Of a stretch of DNA of 38,915 bases, positions 8,497-16,696 are shown piece after piece. Source of the stretch: a bacterium (lineage in GTDB: Bacteria; Auribacterota; JABMQX01); NCBI GenBank assembly GCA_030691545.1, contig JAUYEE010000358.1, positions 1 to 38,915 on the forward strand. The letters run 5' to 3'. Both the position numbers and the translations under genes were made by a program. Below the pieces are notes generated by a model, which saw only the letters and a list, made by a program, of their open reading frames with translations, made no database searches and had not been told where the DNA came from. The stretch's first letter is position 1. Each line of letters starts with the position of its first letter.

Positions 8497-9915
8497 TTAC
8501 GGTCTCCATGGGCCACTGCCCGTTCTCCCGCCTGCCCGCCTTCGCGCACAACCCCAGGACCCGGCGCAGTGGACTGTGCGCGCTTCCGGACCTCCTCCGG
8601 GCGAGCGGCCAGGGAAAGCTCGACATTCCGCTGTTGGTCTTCCTGCGACTTGAGCGCGGATGCGTACTCTCCCATGCGCCCCATCTCAACTTGCAATTCC
8701 TCGGTCAGGTGGGGAGCGTCCGGCGTCAGAATCCCTTCTCTGCCCATTTGCTCGAGGGCGAGAGCAAGGGACACCGTCTTCTCAGCAGCGAAATTCGCGG
8801 CGCTGCCCTTCAAGCTGTGCGCCAAGTTGCTGACCGCTTCAGTGTTCCTCTTCTCAACGGCAGTGATGAGTTCCTCCAGTTTGGGGGGCGCATAGCGGAG
8901 AAACTCCTCCAGCATCTCAACGAAGAACGCCAGGTCTTTGCCGAATCGCGGCAAAGCCGCCTCGAGGTCGAGAGGTGCGGGGGCCGGCTCCGGCATGAGT
9001 GCCTTGTCGTTCCGGACCCATTTTTCGATCGCCTCGAAGAGTTGCTTTCGTTGGACGGGTTTCGGAATGTAATCATCCATCCCCGCCTCGAGGCAGCGCT
9101 CACGGTCGCCGCTCATGGCGTGAGCAGTCATAGCGATGATGGGTATGCGTCTTTTGTCTCCCTCTTTCTGGCGGATCGCTCGCGTCGCCTCGAAGCCGTC
9201 CATTCCCGGCATCTGAACATCCATCAGAATCAGGTCGTGCCTTTTCTCCGTTGCCGCCTGGGTCGCCTGGAGACCATTTTCGACGGTCTCGACGGTGCAG
9301 CCCATCTTCTCCAGCATTCTCACAGCCACTTTCTGGTTGACCGGATTGTCCTCCGCCAGCAGTATCCTCGCGTCGAGCCTTCTGTTTTCCTCTATTTCCC
9401 TCGCGACAGAACAGGAACCCTGCTCTCCCCGCGAAGGCTCGTCCGCATGGAGGACGTCCATAATCGCGTCAAGAAGTTTCGACTGCTTGATCGGTTTGAG
9501 TAGGACGGCACTGCAACCGGCGCCCTCCAGACGTCTTGCATCGCTGCGGTCTCCGACAGAGGTCAGGATGATGATCGAGACATCCTGCAACATCGGGTCC
9601 GACTTTATTGCTTTGACAGTGTCTTCTCCGCTCATTTCCGGCATGCACATGTCCAGGAGGACAAGACGATGAGGAAAACCTGACGCCTTTCCCTTCGTCA
9701 ACGCGGTCACCGCCTTTGCGCCCGAGTCCACGGTCTCTGGCACGCAGCCGAACGACTCGACCATCTTCCCGAGTATCCTTCGATTTGTGGCGTTGTCATC
9801 CACGACCAGCACTCGCATGCCCCGCAGGTCATACGGCACAACCGGTGAGAAAGCCCTGCCTTCCGGCTGTTTCTCGAATTGGACAGTGAAATAGAAGCGA
9901 CTTCCCTGCCCGAGG
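8487..9915 (-). pseudogene. Remnant of a hybrid histidine kinase: two receivers and an Hpt domain, kinase part lost
   Basis: The frame is open back to an ATG at 10202 (571 residues), but only the part from about 9915 is protein-like. It begins with LGQGSRFYFTVQFEK, the last strand of a HATPase domain; the rest of the kinase is missing and replaced by repeat DNA. Numbered from 10202: receiver 1 with DD135-136, Asp184 and Lys237; receiver 2 with ED284-285, Asp328 and Lys381; Hpt domain with phospho-His462 in AHSLKGSAAN. Residues 531-558 are an in-frame 84-bp element insertion, after which 13 residues lead to the stop. An ATG at 9818 could start a kinase-less receiver-receiver-Hpt protein, but no good ribosome site precedes it. 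It overlaps the start of the GspE gene by ten bases. It may be a dead relic or a phosphorelay remnant. Confidence 0.8.
8530..8613 (-). repeat. 84-bp miniature element, copy 3, in frame inside the hybrid-kinase remnant
   Basis: CCTGGCCG to CGGGCAGGC on the minus strand, exactly 84 bases, adding 28 residues (531-558) without a stop between ...QRNVELS and GERAVAHG. The interior is closely related to the copy at 36698: both contain AGCGCGC(A/G)CAGTCCAC and both could encode KRAQST(A/G)PGP. An internal inverted repeat, CGCGCACA with TGTGCGCG, is visible. Confidence 0.92.
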
Positions 9916-10071
9916 GCGCGGTGAGCACAGGGGAGGGGAAGGGTGGAACCATGAAGGACGCGAAGAGCACGAGGGGGAAGTCCGCAGGACAAACGAGATG
10001 GAGAGGAGGTGGCAATTTCGGATTTTCGATTGCAGATTGCGGATGCGGAAGGAGAAACCGCAGATGAACGC

Positions 10072-10155
10072 CCTGGCCGCGCCTGGTGACGAACGGTGGA
10101 CTCGTGGACGCACCCGATGGCCGAGGAACGACGCTGCGCGCTTGCACGGGCAGGC
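10072..10155 (+). repeat. 84-bp miniature element, copy 4, inside a simple repeat
   Basis: CCTGGCCG to CGGGCAGGC, exactly 84 bases. Left flank CCGCAGATGAACGC, right flank GGATGGACGCAGATGG. Joining the flanks gives an uninterrupted GATGAACGC-GGATGGACGC repeat of a type common in such genomes, which fixes the inserted length at 84 bases and the target at C next to G. Confidence 0.92.
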
Positions 10156-10457
10156 GGATGGACGCAGATGGCAGGTGGATGAGGAGAGGGAAGAAGGGGC
10201 AACGGTGCTGAAGAAAATAGGAGCAGGGCGAAAAAGTGGGCCTTTTCGGGCCTTTTGTTACAAAGCGAAGCTGGGCTAATCTACGACGGGAGAAGGAGAT
10301 AAGTGTGAATTTGCTGTTTCTGAAAAAGGCCCGATTGGGGGGTGGCTGCAGGGCACCCCGCGAGCATGGCAAGGGCCTCTTCAAGTGCGTTTTGATGGGG
10401 TTTTGGTCTTTTTGTAAAGAAAAAGTGATCATTTGCGCGTTCCTGGACAGGATGACA

Positions 10458-10541
10458 GCCTGCCCGTTCGCGGGAGTCGCGTTGCGTGCAAGCAATGTGA
10501 GTCTGCTCACGTCCGGACTTCCGAGTGTATGATCGGCCAGG
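10458..10541 (-). repeat. 84-bp miniature element, copy 5
   Basis: CCTGGCCG to CGGGCAGGC on the minus strand, exactly 84 bases. The flanks joined give GTCATCC-TGTCATCCTGTCC, a tandem TCATCCTG repeat, so the element appears to have split a simple repeat. The interior is AT-richer and the most divergent of the set; it contains a small hairpin GTGAG/CTCAC. Confidence 0.9.
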
Positions 10542-10631
10542 GGATGACCAGGATTGAGCCGATCCCGCTCACGAAGGGCTGAGATGCCCGATGTTTGGGC
10601 GAAGTCAATGATCTGGTGCATCACGGAATCC

Positions 10632-10655
10632 CCTGGCCGTAGCCCACGGGCAGGC
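10632..10655 (+). repeat. 24-bp minimal form of the miniature element
   Basis: CCTGGCCG, seven bases (TAGCCCA), CGGGCAGGC. It has both family ends but lacks exactly 60 bases of interior, and 24 is again a multiple of three. The ends can fold into a hairpin with a single G-G mismatch. The flanks are C on the left and T on the right. Confidence 0.8.
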
Positions 10656-10785
10656 TGTCCGAAAGAAGCAAGCCCGGCAGGTTGGCTGTCCGCGTTTCTG
10701 GTATGATTATGGCATGAATGCTGCCGTTTGTCAATACAATCCTGCGTTGGGTATGGGGGAAAGGGAGGGCGACGGTGGTGGCGGA

Positions 10786-12024
10786 TTAAGAGGGGGCGAG
10801 GGATATGACGACCTCTTGCCTCATGCGCCTGCTCATTTGGCCAGACCCACACCTTGTGGGCGGAGGAAGGTACCTTCGGCTGTCGAGTATGGTTCTTTTT
10901 ACAGTCGATTTGACTCGCAGGCCGTTCTTCGTCGCGATGTGCGTAATGGCTTTTGAGTTGGCTACGAAGACTCCCCTGACTGTAGAGTCGCCGACAACGA
11001 TTGTGGCGCTGGCATTTTTCCTAAGGACCCGCGCTATTTCAGAGATGGCAAGGTCCATGTCGAGGATGTACCTCGCCAGGACGCCCCGCGTGCGCTCTGG
11101 AAGAAGCTCGGTGTTGCCCATCTGGGCAAGGGCGGAACGGACGTAAGAGTGATCGAGGATAGACGTGTCGGGAGCTTCGGACCCGATGTTCCCTGTTCTT
11201 AGATTCCTCAGCTGTTTTATGGAGTAGCCCATCCAGACGAGGCTGAACTTGTGAGCTCTCACGTAGTCTATCGCGTTCAGGTAGGGGGGTGAGGTGATCA
11301 CGACATCGACAGACTCATCGGCAAGGGGGAGTTGGCGGGCGTCACCCAGTTGCACGCTTGCCCGGGGGAGAGAAGGCCCCGATCCGGCGAAAGGCATGGC
11401 CCTGGCTACGCTGTTTACGCGGTGCCGGAAAGTGTCAATCGCGCTTAACGGGGCTTTGTCGTAGACGCGGTGTGGCCGGCTATGTGAGACGTCCATGGCG
11501 AGGGAAGCGCCCGCTTTCTTTGTGACTATCAGGCGGGAGAAGGCGCACCACATCAGGGCCCTTATGGAGGGCTCCCGCAGCCTTCGTATCGTGTCGGCCA
11601 GCGCGTTGAGTTGCCTCCTGGCGTGCGGATCAAACCAATACTGTAAGAAGCGGCGAGTTTCGTGGTCGGCCGTCTTGGGGTAGGATTCTGTTGCGCCGGG
11701 ACGGGCTAGTCTTGACTTTGCACGTGCGAGGACCTCGTCAGCCTTTGCCAGCAGCGTCTGCGGATCGGTCTCAGCGCACCAGGCACGCGCTATGGTTACT
11801 GCTAGAGGGTCTGTGTCAAATCCGAGTGCCTCGTGACCCCGTGCTTTCGCAGCGACAAGGGTCGTCCCCGATCCGGCCATGGGGTCGAGGACTGTTAGTT
11901 TCCCTTTGCTGGTCCGAAGCGCGTTCCAGGCGATGGCCGGGGCCATGCGGGCTGGGAAAGGATGGACTGTGCGGAATCTTGGCATCTCGCGGCCCTTCGC
12001 TGAATGTCGTTGGGTTGTCCTCAA
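10786..12024 (-). CDS. DNA methyltransferase (SPPY-type, N4-cytosine or N6-adenine)
   Basis: 412 residues from TTG at 12024; an ATG at 11985 with GAAGGG eight bases upstream is the better start (399 residues). Numbered from 12024: HPFPAR at 21-26, S-adenosylmethionine motif I DPMAGSGTT at 47-55 with the acidic FDTDP at 69-73, catalytic motif TSPPY at 244-248 followed by LNAIDYVRAHK, and IVVGDST near 344-350. The SPPY motif marks amino-group DNA methylases; the sequence does not tell cytosine N4 from adenine N6, nor the target. It follows the GHKL-nuclease gene by 25 bases on the same strand, which argues for a two-gene restriction-modification-like system with this as the protective enzyme. 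No separate specificity subunit is present. Confidence 0.92.
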   Translation of the reverse strand: MRTTQRHSAKGREMPRFRTVHPFPARMAPAIAWNALRTSKGKLTVLDPMAGSGTTLVAAKARGHEALGFDTDPLAVTIARAWCAETDPQTLLAKADEVLARAKSRLARPGATESYPKTADHETRRFLQYWFDPHARRQLNALADTIRRLREPSIRALMWCAFSRLIVTKKAGASLAMDVSHSRPHRVYDKAPLSAIDTFRHRVNSVARAMPFAGSGPSLPRASVQLGDARQLPLADESVDVVITSPPYLNAIDYVRAHKFSLVWMGYSIKQLRNLRTGNIGSEAPDTSILDHSYVRSALAQMGNTELLPERTRGVLARYILDMDLAISEIARVLRKNASATIVVGDSTVRGVFVANSKAITHIATKNGLRVKSTVKRTILDSRRYLPPPTRCGSGQMSRRMRQEVVISLAPS

Positions 12025-12049
12025 CCGCAGGCGGAGCCAGGCTTGGGTC

Positions 12050-14581
12050 TCAGATTACCAATCCCTCTTTCTCGTCCTCCGGGTACTCTCCGACTACGGC
12101 CTTTATTTCCTCAATCACTTTGTCCGGGCGTTGCTCAAGTTCCACGTAGGAATCCCTTGCGGAAACGTACTGCGGCGCCATCCTGGACATGGCCTTGCAG
12201 AGGTCCTTCACCTCCTCTCGGGCCATTGTCAGTGATTTTGTGTACTGCAGCGCGGCGGCCAGCGCCGCGTACTCCACGCTCTCAAAGGGCCTGTCCTTTT
12301 GAAGGGCCCAGATGGCGTCCAGAACCTTTTTGTAGTGCATCTTCCCCGGCTTCTTCTTCGATATGTTGTCGACCCATTTTGCACATTCCTCCGGCGTCGT
12401 GCATTGGACAAAGAGCTGGCGCACCTCGTCCAACGTTATGCGCCTAACCGGAGTTATCCTGACGAGTCGGGCGAGATCGACCACCCGCATGCAGGTTATG
12501 GTCCTCCCGGTGCTCTCTCGGTTTTTCACTATCTCCTGCTCCAGCGACGAGCCTTTTTTGATGGTGGTGGGGAAGTCAGGACCTACAACTATCGCGTGGT
12601 CGCAGCTGAAGTGGTCTCTGTTGCGGGCTATGCCGGATACGTTCACATCCTTGGCGCTTACCTTGGCCCCGGGGCTTTTCTTGCTCTTCGCTTCGAGGCT
12701 GACGAGGTAGTGACGCTCCTGTCCGTCTCTGGCCGGGAGGTGGGCGTGTGCCCTGCCGTCGGGCTTTTTTGGGCCGCCGAGGTGGATAGCGTCAAACCCC
12801 ATGGCGTCGAAGGCAGCTACCAACTGCTTCTCAAGCTCATCTTTGTCGGTGACGGCGTCTGTGAGGTCCTGGGCGATCATTCTGGCCGTCCGCCTGCCGG
12901 CATGGCGGACAAGGTACCTCAGCATCTCATCTCTCTTCTGCATCAGATCGTGAACCAGCCTCGCATTGATCCCCGCCTCGAAGAGGTAAGCTTCGGTGAC
13001 GACCTCCATCATGGCAAGAAGCGTGAGGGCCACTTTCGCCTCCCTTTTCTCGTACTCTTCGTAGAAGGAGGCGACGAAGGGGTGGAGGGCGTTTATGCGT
13101 AGGACGGCCTCCTGAGGATCATATATTGCAAGGCTCTCATCCTGTGCTATCTCGAGAAGTTGGACGTCGGCGACAATTCGCTCCCGGTCCTGAAGGTTCG
13201 TGATAAGCTGGTTTTTCTTCTGTCTCGACAGGTCTGGCGAAACTCTGATGTGCAGCGGTGACGCCTTGCCGTCCAGAGCGGCCTTCACGAGGCCAATGAT
13301 GGGACGCCTGGCGAGGCTGGATGGGGTTTGTGAGACCCTCTCCGCTACACGTGGGCCTATTTCCTGTTCCTTGAGGTAGTTCTCGACGGCCGGTCTTGCA
13401 TGGTTGAAGATGGCATGCAGTAGGTTTCGCGCGTGGTTGAGGAGGGGACCGTCACGGACGGTCTCCCGGGACGAGCGCAGTTCGTTATCCAGGCTGTCTA
13501 TGTGGACGGACGCGCGGAAGCGCGAGAAGACCCCATGCTTCAGGAGATTCGTGTTGATGCCGAAGTATTCGTCAGTGATGTTGACGAGCCGATCGCGTAT
13601 GTAGACGAAGAAGCCATGGCTGCGCTCCAAGGCTGCGGATTTTCCAGTAGTCAACACGTCCTCATAGACCTCGACGTATCCCGTGACGCGCCCGAGTTCA
13701 GGGTGCGTGAGCCCGTGGTAGCCCATGGCCGTTTTGTCTTTTGAGTCGTCCCTTGTAACCTGGAAACCGTCAGGCGCCGGCTGTGGAAGCTCATTGATGT
13801 CCTTCCCGATGACCCAGCGCTTTATCTGTTTGCCTTTCGCCTTAGACGGCCTTACTTGCGTGCCGTTGAGGTACAGAATGAAATCGTCTCGCAGGGGCAT
13901 CGCGGTCGAGAGAACCCATGTCAGTTGCCCGATTCGGAGGTGCGCCGCGAAGTCCTTCAGATCCGACATTACCGCCAGTGTCCAGCTCCTCGCCTGGCCT
14001 TTGCCGAAGAATCTTATGGCCCCGCATCGCGGCTCGTATACGCCCATTAGGTCCGACACGATGGCCCTGGCTTCTTCCCACGCGAGTTCGCGAAGGGGCA
14101 GGCGAACGCTCTCAATGCTGAAAGCGTGGGCTCCGTTCGCCGTCGGAATACTCCGGTAGTCCATGCTGGCGGAGTAGTATTTGCCGTCGGACTTGCAGAC
14201 ATGCGTGAGCCTATTCGCCAGCACGTATGTGGCGAGCTTGCCGATGCCGAACTTGCCGATCTGCCTTCTTCGCCTGGGGGCCTTTTCTGCGTCTCGGTCT
14301 TTCGGGGCTCCTATGCGCCAATGGCGCCGGAGCCCCTGCTCGTCCATGCCCACCCCATCGTCCGCCACAACGATGGTGGCGGTCCGCTCCCTCATATCCG
14401 GTGGAACAATAACATGAACGTTGGTTGCTCCCGCGTCGAACGCGTTCGTGACGAGCTCCTCGATGGCCTTGTTTGGGCTGGAGTAAAGACCCTCTGAGAA
14501 CAGTTCTACGATGCGGTAGCTAATGCACACATCGATGGTTGACGTCTGCTTGCCGATGCTGTAGAAGGCCGTGGCTTTCAT
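12050..14581 (-). CDS. GHKL ATPase (MORC/MutL/Hsp90-like) fused to a PD-(D/E)XK-like nuclease domain
   Basis: 843 residues. GHKL ATPase motifs are intact: EELVTNAFDAGAT (41-53, with E42, N46, D49), DDGVGMD (74-80) and GKFGIGK (109-115). An S5-like middle region follows (to about 400). Near the C-terminus, an AAFDAMGFDAIHLGG strand-helix, Asp608 in KPDGRA, then VSLEAKSK with E630 and K632 form a D-x(n)-ExK arrangement typical of restriction-endonuclease folds. A C-terminal helical region (about 700-843) is unassigned. GGAGGG lies seven bases before the ATG. Prokaryotic MORC-like GHKL ATPases linked to restriction-modification genes are a known group; the methyltransferase gene starts just downstream. 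I infer an ATP-dependent restriction or defence effector. The nuclease call rests on motif spacing only. Confidence 0.85.
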   Translation of the reverse strand: MKATAFYSIGKQTSTIDVCISYRIVELFSEGLYSSPNKAIEELVTNAFDAGATNVHVIVPPDMRERTATIVVADDGVGMDEQGLRRHWRIGAPKDRDAEKAPRRRRQIGKFGIGKLATYVLANRLTHVCKSDGKYYSASMDYRSIPTANGAHAFSIESVRLPLRELAWEEARAIVSDLMGVYEPRCGAIRFFGKGQARSWTLAVMSDLKDFAAHLRIGQLTWVLSTAMPLRDDFILYLNGTQVRPSKAKGKQIKRWVIGKDINELPQPAPDGFQVTRDDSKDKTAMGYHGLTHPELGRVTGYVEVYEDVLTTGKSAALERSHGFFVYIRDRLVNITDEYFGINTNLLKHGVFSRFRASVHIDSLDNELRSSRETVRDGPLLNHARNLLHAIFNHARPAVENYLKEQEIGPRVAERVSQTPSSLARRPIIGLVKAALDGKASPLHIRVSPDLSRQKKNQLITNLQDRERIVADVQLLEIAQDESLAIYDPQEAVLRINALHPFVASFYEEYEKREAKVALTLLAMMEVVTEAYLFEAGINARLVHDLMQKRDEMLRYLVRHAGRRTARMIAQDLTDAVTDKDELEKQLVAAFDAMGFDAIHLGGPKKPDGRAHAHLPARDGQERHYLVSLEAKSKKSPGAKVSAKDVNVSGIARNRDHFSCDHAIVVGPDFPTTIKKGSSLEQEIVKNRESTGRTITCMRVVDLARLVRITPVRRITLDEVRQLFVQCTTPEECAKWVDNISKKKPGKMHYKKVLDAIWALQKDRPFESVEYAALAAALQYTKSLTMAREEVKDLCKAMSRMAPQYVSARDSYVELEQRPDKVIEEIKAVVGEYPEDEKEGLVI

Positions 14582-14755
14582 GGCTGGTCCCTCCGCCTAG
14601 ATTCGCTGTCGTATTGTACCCTACGACCGTCAAAGAGTGAAGGAAAACTTGCGAGTGGGGGGCGGGGGGGCTGCGGCGGGAGCGGAGGCAGAGGTGGTTG
14701 ACAGGATCACAGGATTCACAGGATGAGAAGATCAGGGGGATTGTTCTGATCGGGG
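14582..14755. repeat. Short intergenic region with an ACAGGATTCACAGGATG repeat
   Basis: Contains a G-run tract (14655-14671) and, at 14698-14725, TTGACAGGATCACAGGATTC followed by ACAGGATG. This is a tandem of the ACAGGAT unit seen dispersed in many uncultured bacterial genomes. A related tandem is the apparent target of the 84-bp copy at 10458. Confidence 0.55.
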
Positions 14756-15937
14756 TTAGGTGGAGATTTTTCTGGACCGGATGCTCTGTTTGTATTTGTG
14801 GGAGATGAGGTCGAACAGAGGCTCGGAGGGTTTGAGCTCGCACGCGGTTTCGAGGACGTGGGCGATGCCCTCGTCGGCCAGGAGGCGCTGGAGTTCGACT
14901 GCTTTTTCGTCCTCGGGGTTGTCGTAGCGGAGGGCGGCGACGATGCCTTCTAACAGGAAAACGGGTTGGACTCCATATTCAAGGGCGAGGAGTGCGCTGC
15001 CAATGAAGCGGTCGTTTCTTCCCAATTTGCGGATGGGGTCGCGGGCGACGCGGGCGACGGTGTCGCCGAGGGCAACGTTGCTGAATCGGCGGACGAGGTC
15101 GTCGAGGTGGGCTTTGTGTTCTTTCGGCTCGAAGTGGTGTTTTTTGATGAGAGCGCGGCCGGACTCGTTGAGGCCAGCGAGGGTTTTGCGCCGGATTTCC
15201 CTGTCGCGGATGGCTTCGTAGATATACGTGTACCCCTTGTGATAGCCGAAGCACGCGCAGAGGGCGTGTCCCGCGTTATGGGCGAAGAGCTTCCGCTCCT
15301 CGAGGGCGGGGAGGTTATCGGCGAACAGGAAGCCTTCGATTCTCGGCAGAGGCCCTTTGAAGGCCGGTTTGTCCACGGGGAGGATGCAGTAAGGCTCCAC
15401 GGCGATCTGGGCAGGGTTTTCTTTTCGCATTTCGTCGGTCACAACGGGAACCATGCGGCTGACAACGGTGGCGACCCAACCGATTTTCTGATCCAGCGCG
15501 CTGTGGTAGCGCTCAGGGAGATGCTGAAGGACGAGGCGCCTGAGGTGTTGTCCCGAGTGAATGATGTTTTCGCAGATGATGACGTTGAGTTCAGCAGTGT
15601 TGCCGGAGTCGAAACGGTGCTGGATGGATTGAGCGATGATGGGAGCGATGGCGGGAAGTGCGTTGACGCCCACGGCGGTCGCGAGGATGTCCGCCGTGGC
15701 GATTTCTCCGGTGATTAGCTCGGCGTCGGCAGCTTGGATGGCACGCACGCGAGTGACGGTGTAAGTTTGCTCTCCGGCGTCGCTCACGATGCGGATGGGG
15801 TAGGACCGGTCAGCGTTCAGACGGTCAACAATGTCTTGAGCCAACTCGATAAAGACCACCTCGTAGCCGGACTGCGAAAAAAGCTGACCGAGGAATCCTC
15901 TGCCGATGTTACCTGCTCCGAAGATGATGGCTTTCAT
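14756..15937 (-). CDS. mtlD: Mannitol-1-phosphate 5-dehydrogenase
   Basis: 393 residues from the ATG at 15937, close to the usual family length (about 380). An upstream in-frame ATG at 15985 adds a 16-residue tail without family character, because MKAIIFGAGNIGRGF is the standard N-terminus with the NAD-binding glycine motif. Further hallmarks: AVGVNALPAIAP, ICENIIHSG, VDKPAFKG, and NAGHALCACFGYHKGYTYI. It interconverts mannitol 1-phosphate and fructose 6-phosphate with NAD(H) in the cytoplasm. No mannitol phosphotransferase genes are nearby, so it may serve mannitol synthesis or a non-PTS route. No strong ribosome site is seen. It stands alone on the minus strand. Confidence 0.93.
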   Translation of the reverse strand: MKAIIFGAGNIGRGFLGQLFSQSGYEVVFIELAQDIVDRLNADRSYPIRIVSDAGEQTYTVTRVRAIQAADAELITGEIATADILATAVGVNALPAIAPIIAQSIQHRFDSGNTAELNVIICENIIHSGQHLRRLVLQHLPERYHSALDQKIGWVATVVSRMVPVVTDEMRKENPAQIAVEPYCILPVDKPAFKGPLPRIEGFLFADNLPALEERKLFAHNAGHALCACFGYHKGYTYIYEAIRDREIRRKTLAGLNESGRALIKKHHFEPKEHKAHLDDLVRRFSNVALGDTVARVARDPIRKLGRNDRFIGSALLALEYGVQPVFLLEGIVAALRYDNPEDEKAVELQRLLADEGIAHVLETACELKPSEPLFDLISHKYKQSIRSRKIST

Positions 15938-16136
15938 GGCGTAGTAAGTAGATAGGGGATAGGAGAGCAGGCGTCCACTATCCACTTTCTCCTATCTCCT
16001 GTCTGAAGTTCGTGGACGCCGCGGGTCGGGCTATGGGGTGAAGAGCAGAGCAGGGGAGCAGTTGACCAGGCGATCAGGAGACGGGCTCGCCCTGCTCCGC
16101 CCCGCCGATGGCGGGGTTCTCCTGTTCTAAGGCGGG
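15938..16136. repeat. Intergenic region with simple-repeat debris
   Basis: Holds an inverted pair of CTATCTCCTAT-like tracts: AGTAGATAGGGGATAGGAG at 15946-15964 and TATCCACTTTCTCCTATCTC at 15980-15999. A CTCGCCCTGCTCC...GGGGTTCTCCTG tract follows at 16087-16124. No gene. Confidence 0.5.
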
Positions 16137-16676
16137 TCATTGGGCGTCTTCCTCTTTGCCGAGGTCAAGTGCCGAGGAATCGAAGTTAATCTCCAGAGAA
16201 CCGCATTTCGGGCACCTCAAGTCGGTAAAGGCATCAGGCTTCCGGTCGGGGTCGAGCCCGAAGATTTCTCCGCAGTTCTGGCACTGGACAGCACGGAAGG
16301 CGGTGACGAGTTTGCACTTAGGGCAGCGGAGTCTCGGGAGCACATCCTTAGTGACGAGGCGCTGCTGGAAGATGTTCCCGCAGTCGGGGTTGGTGCAGAT
16401 CATGGTCGTGGTACGGTAATAGGTTTTCTGCCGGGCTGTGGAACTGACTTTAATGATAAGAAAAGTGACGGCGCCGACGAAGATGATGACGGCTAACACG
16501 GCGCCCAAAGGCCGCTGGGAGATACGGGATTTTTCCGGCGCAGCGGCCATTTGGTCCACGCGGACCACAGGGTAGAATCTGTCGGACCCGCAACTCGGGC
16601 ACGGGGTTCCGCGGGTCCATTCGATCTCAATTTCGTTCCCACAAGCCTGGCAGCGGGCGGTAATCAACTTGGGCAT
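16137..16676 (-). CDS. Membrane protein with several zinc-ribbon CxxC pairs
   Basis: 179 residues. Zinc ribbon 1 uses C9/C12 and C26/C29 at the N-terminus. One membrane helix spans about 57-76. The C-terminal half has C94/C99, C118/C121, C132/C135 and C155/C158, enough for two more zinc ribbons. The sequence shows no enzymatic motif. Similar multi-ribbon membrane proteins are often unassigned; a role in metal-dependent protein or nucleic-acid contact would be a guess. It lies between mtlD and nadD on the same strand, 20 bases downstream of the nadD stop, so it may share the obgE-nadD transcript. Confidence 0.82.
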   Translation of the reverse strand: MPKLITARCQACGNEIEIEWTRGTPCPSCGSDRFYPVVRVDQMAAAPEKSRISQRPLGAVLAVIIFVGAVTFLIIKVSSTARQKTYYRTTTMICTNPDCGNIFQQRLVTKDVLPRLRCPKCKLVTAFRAVQCQNCGEIFGLDPDRKPDAFTDLRCPKCGSLEINFDSSALDLGKEEDAQ

Positions 16677-16696
16677 TGGCTTCTCTCATTGTCGTG

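Larger units (their letters stand above)
9916..10785. other. Repeat-rich non-coding region at the broken end of the hybrid kinase
   Basis: About 870 bases with no credible gene; long open frames on the minus strand here (381 and 571 codons) have low-complexity, Pro/Ser/Arg-rich translations. It holds a GAAGGACGCGAAGAGCACG-type repeat (9952-9975), a GGATTTTCGATTGCAGATTG-type repeat (10019-10041), a GATGAACGC/GATGGACGCAGATGG repeat split by an 84-bp element (10053-10172), a second full element, and the 24-bp minimal element. Runs of G and A and a gggCCTTTTcgggCCTTTT tandem occur at 10237-10257. Confidence 0.65.

Noticed and set aside
9905..9988. Possible further copy of the 84-bp element
   Set aside because: It has CGGGCAGG at one end, but the other end is CCTGCGGA and the spacing is one base off; the CGGGCAGG is explained by the kinase codons for LGQGS.
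9707..10852. 381-codon open frame on the minus strand
   Set aside because: It is out of frame with the receiver domains at one end and made of repeat DNA at the other; no protein family resemblance.
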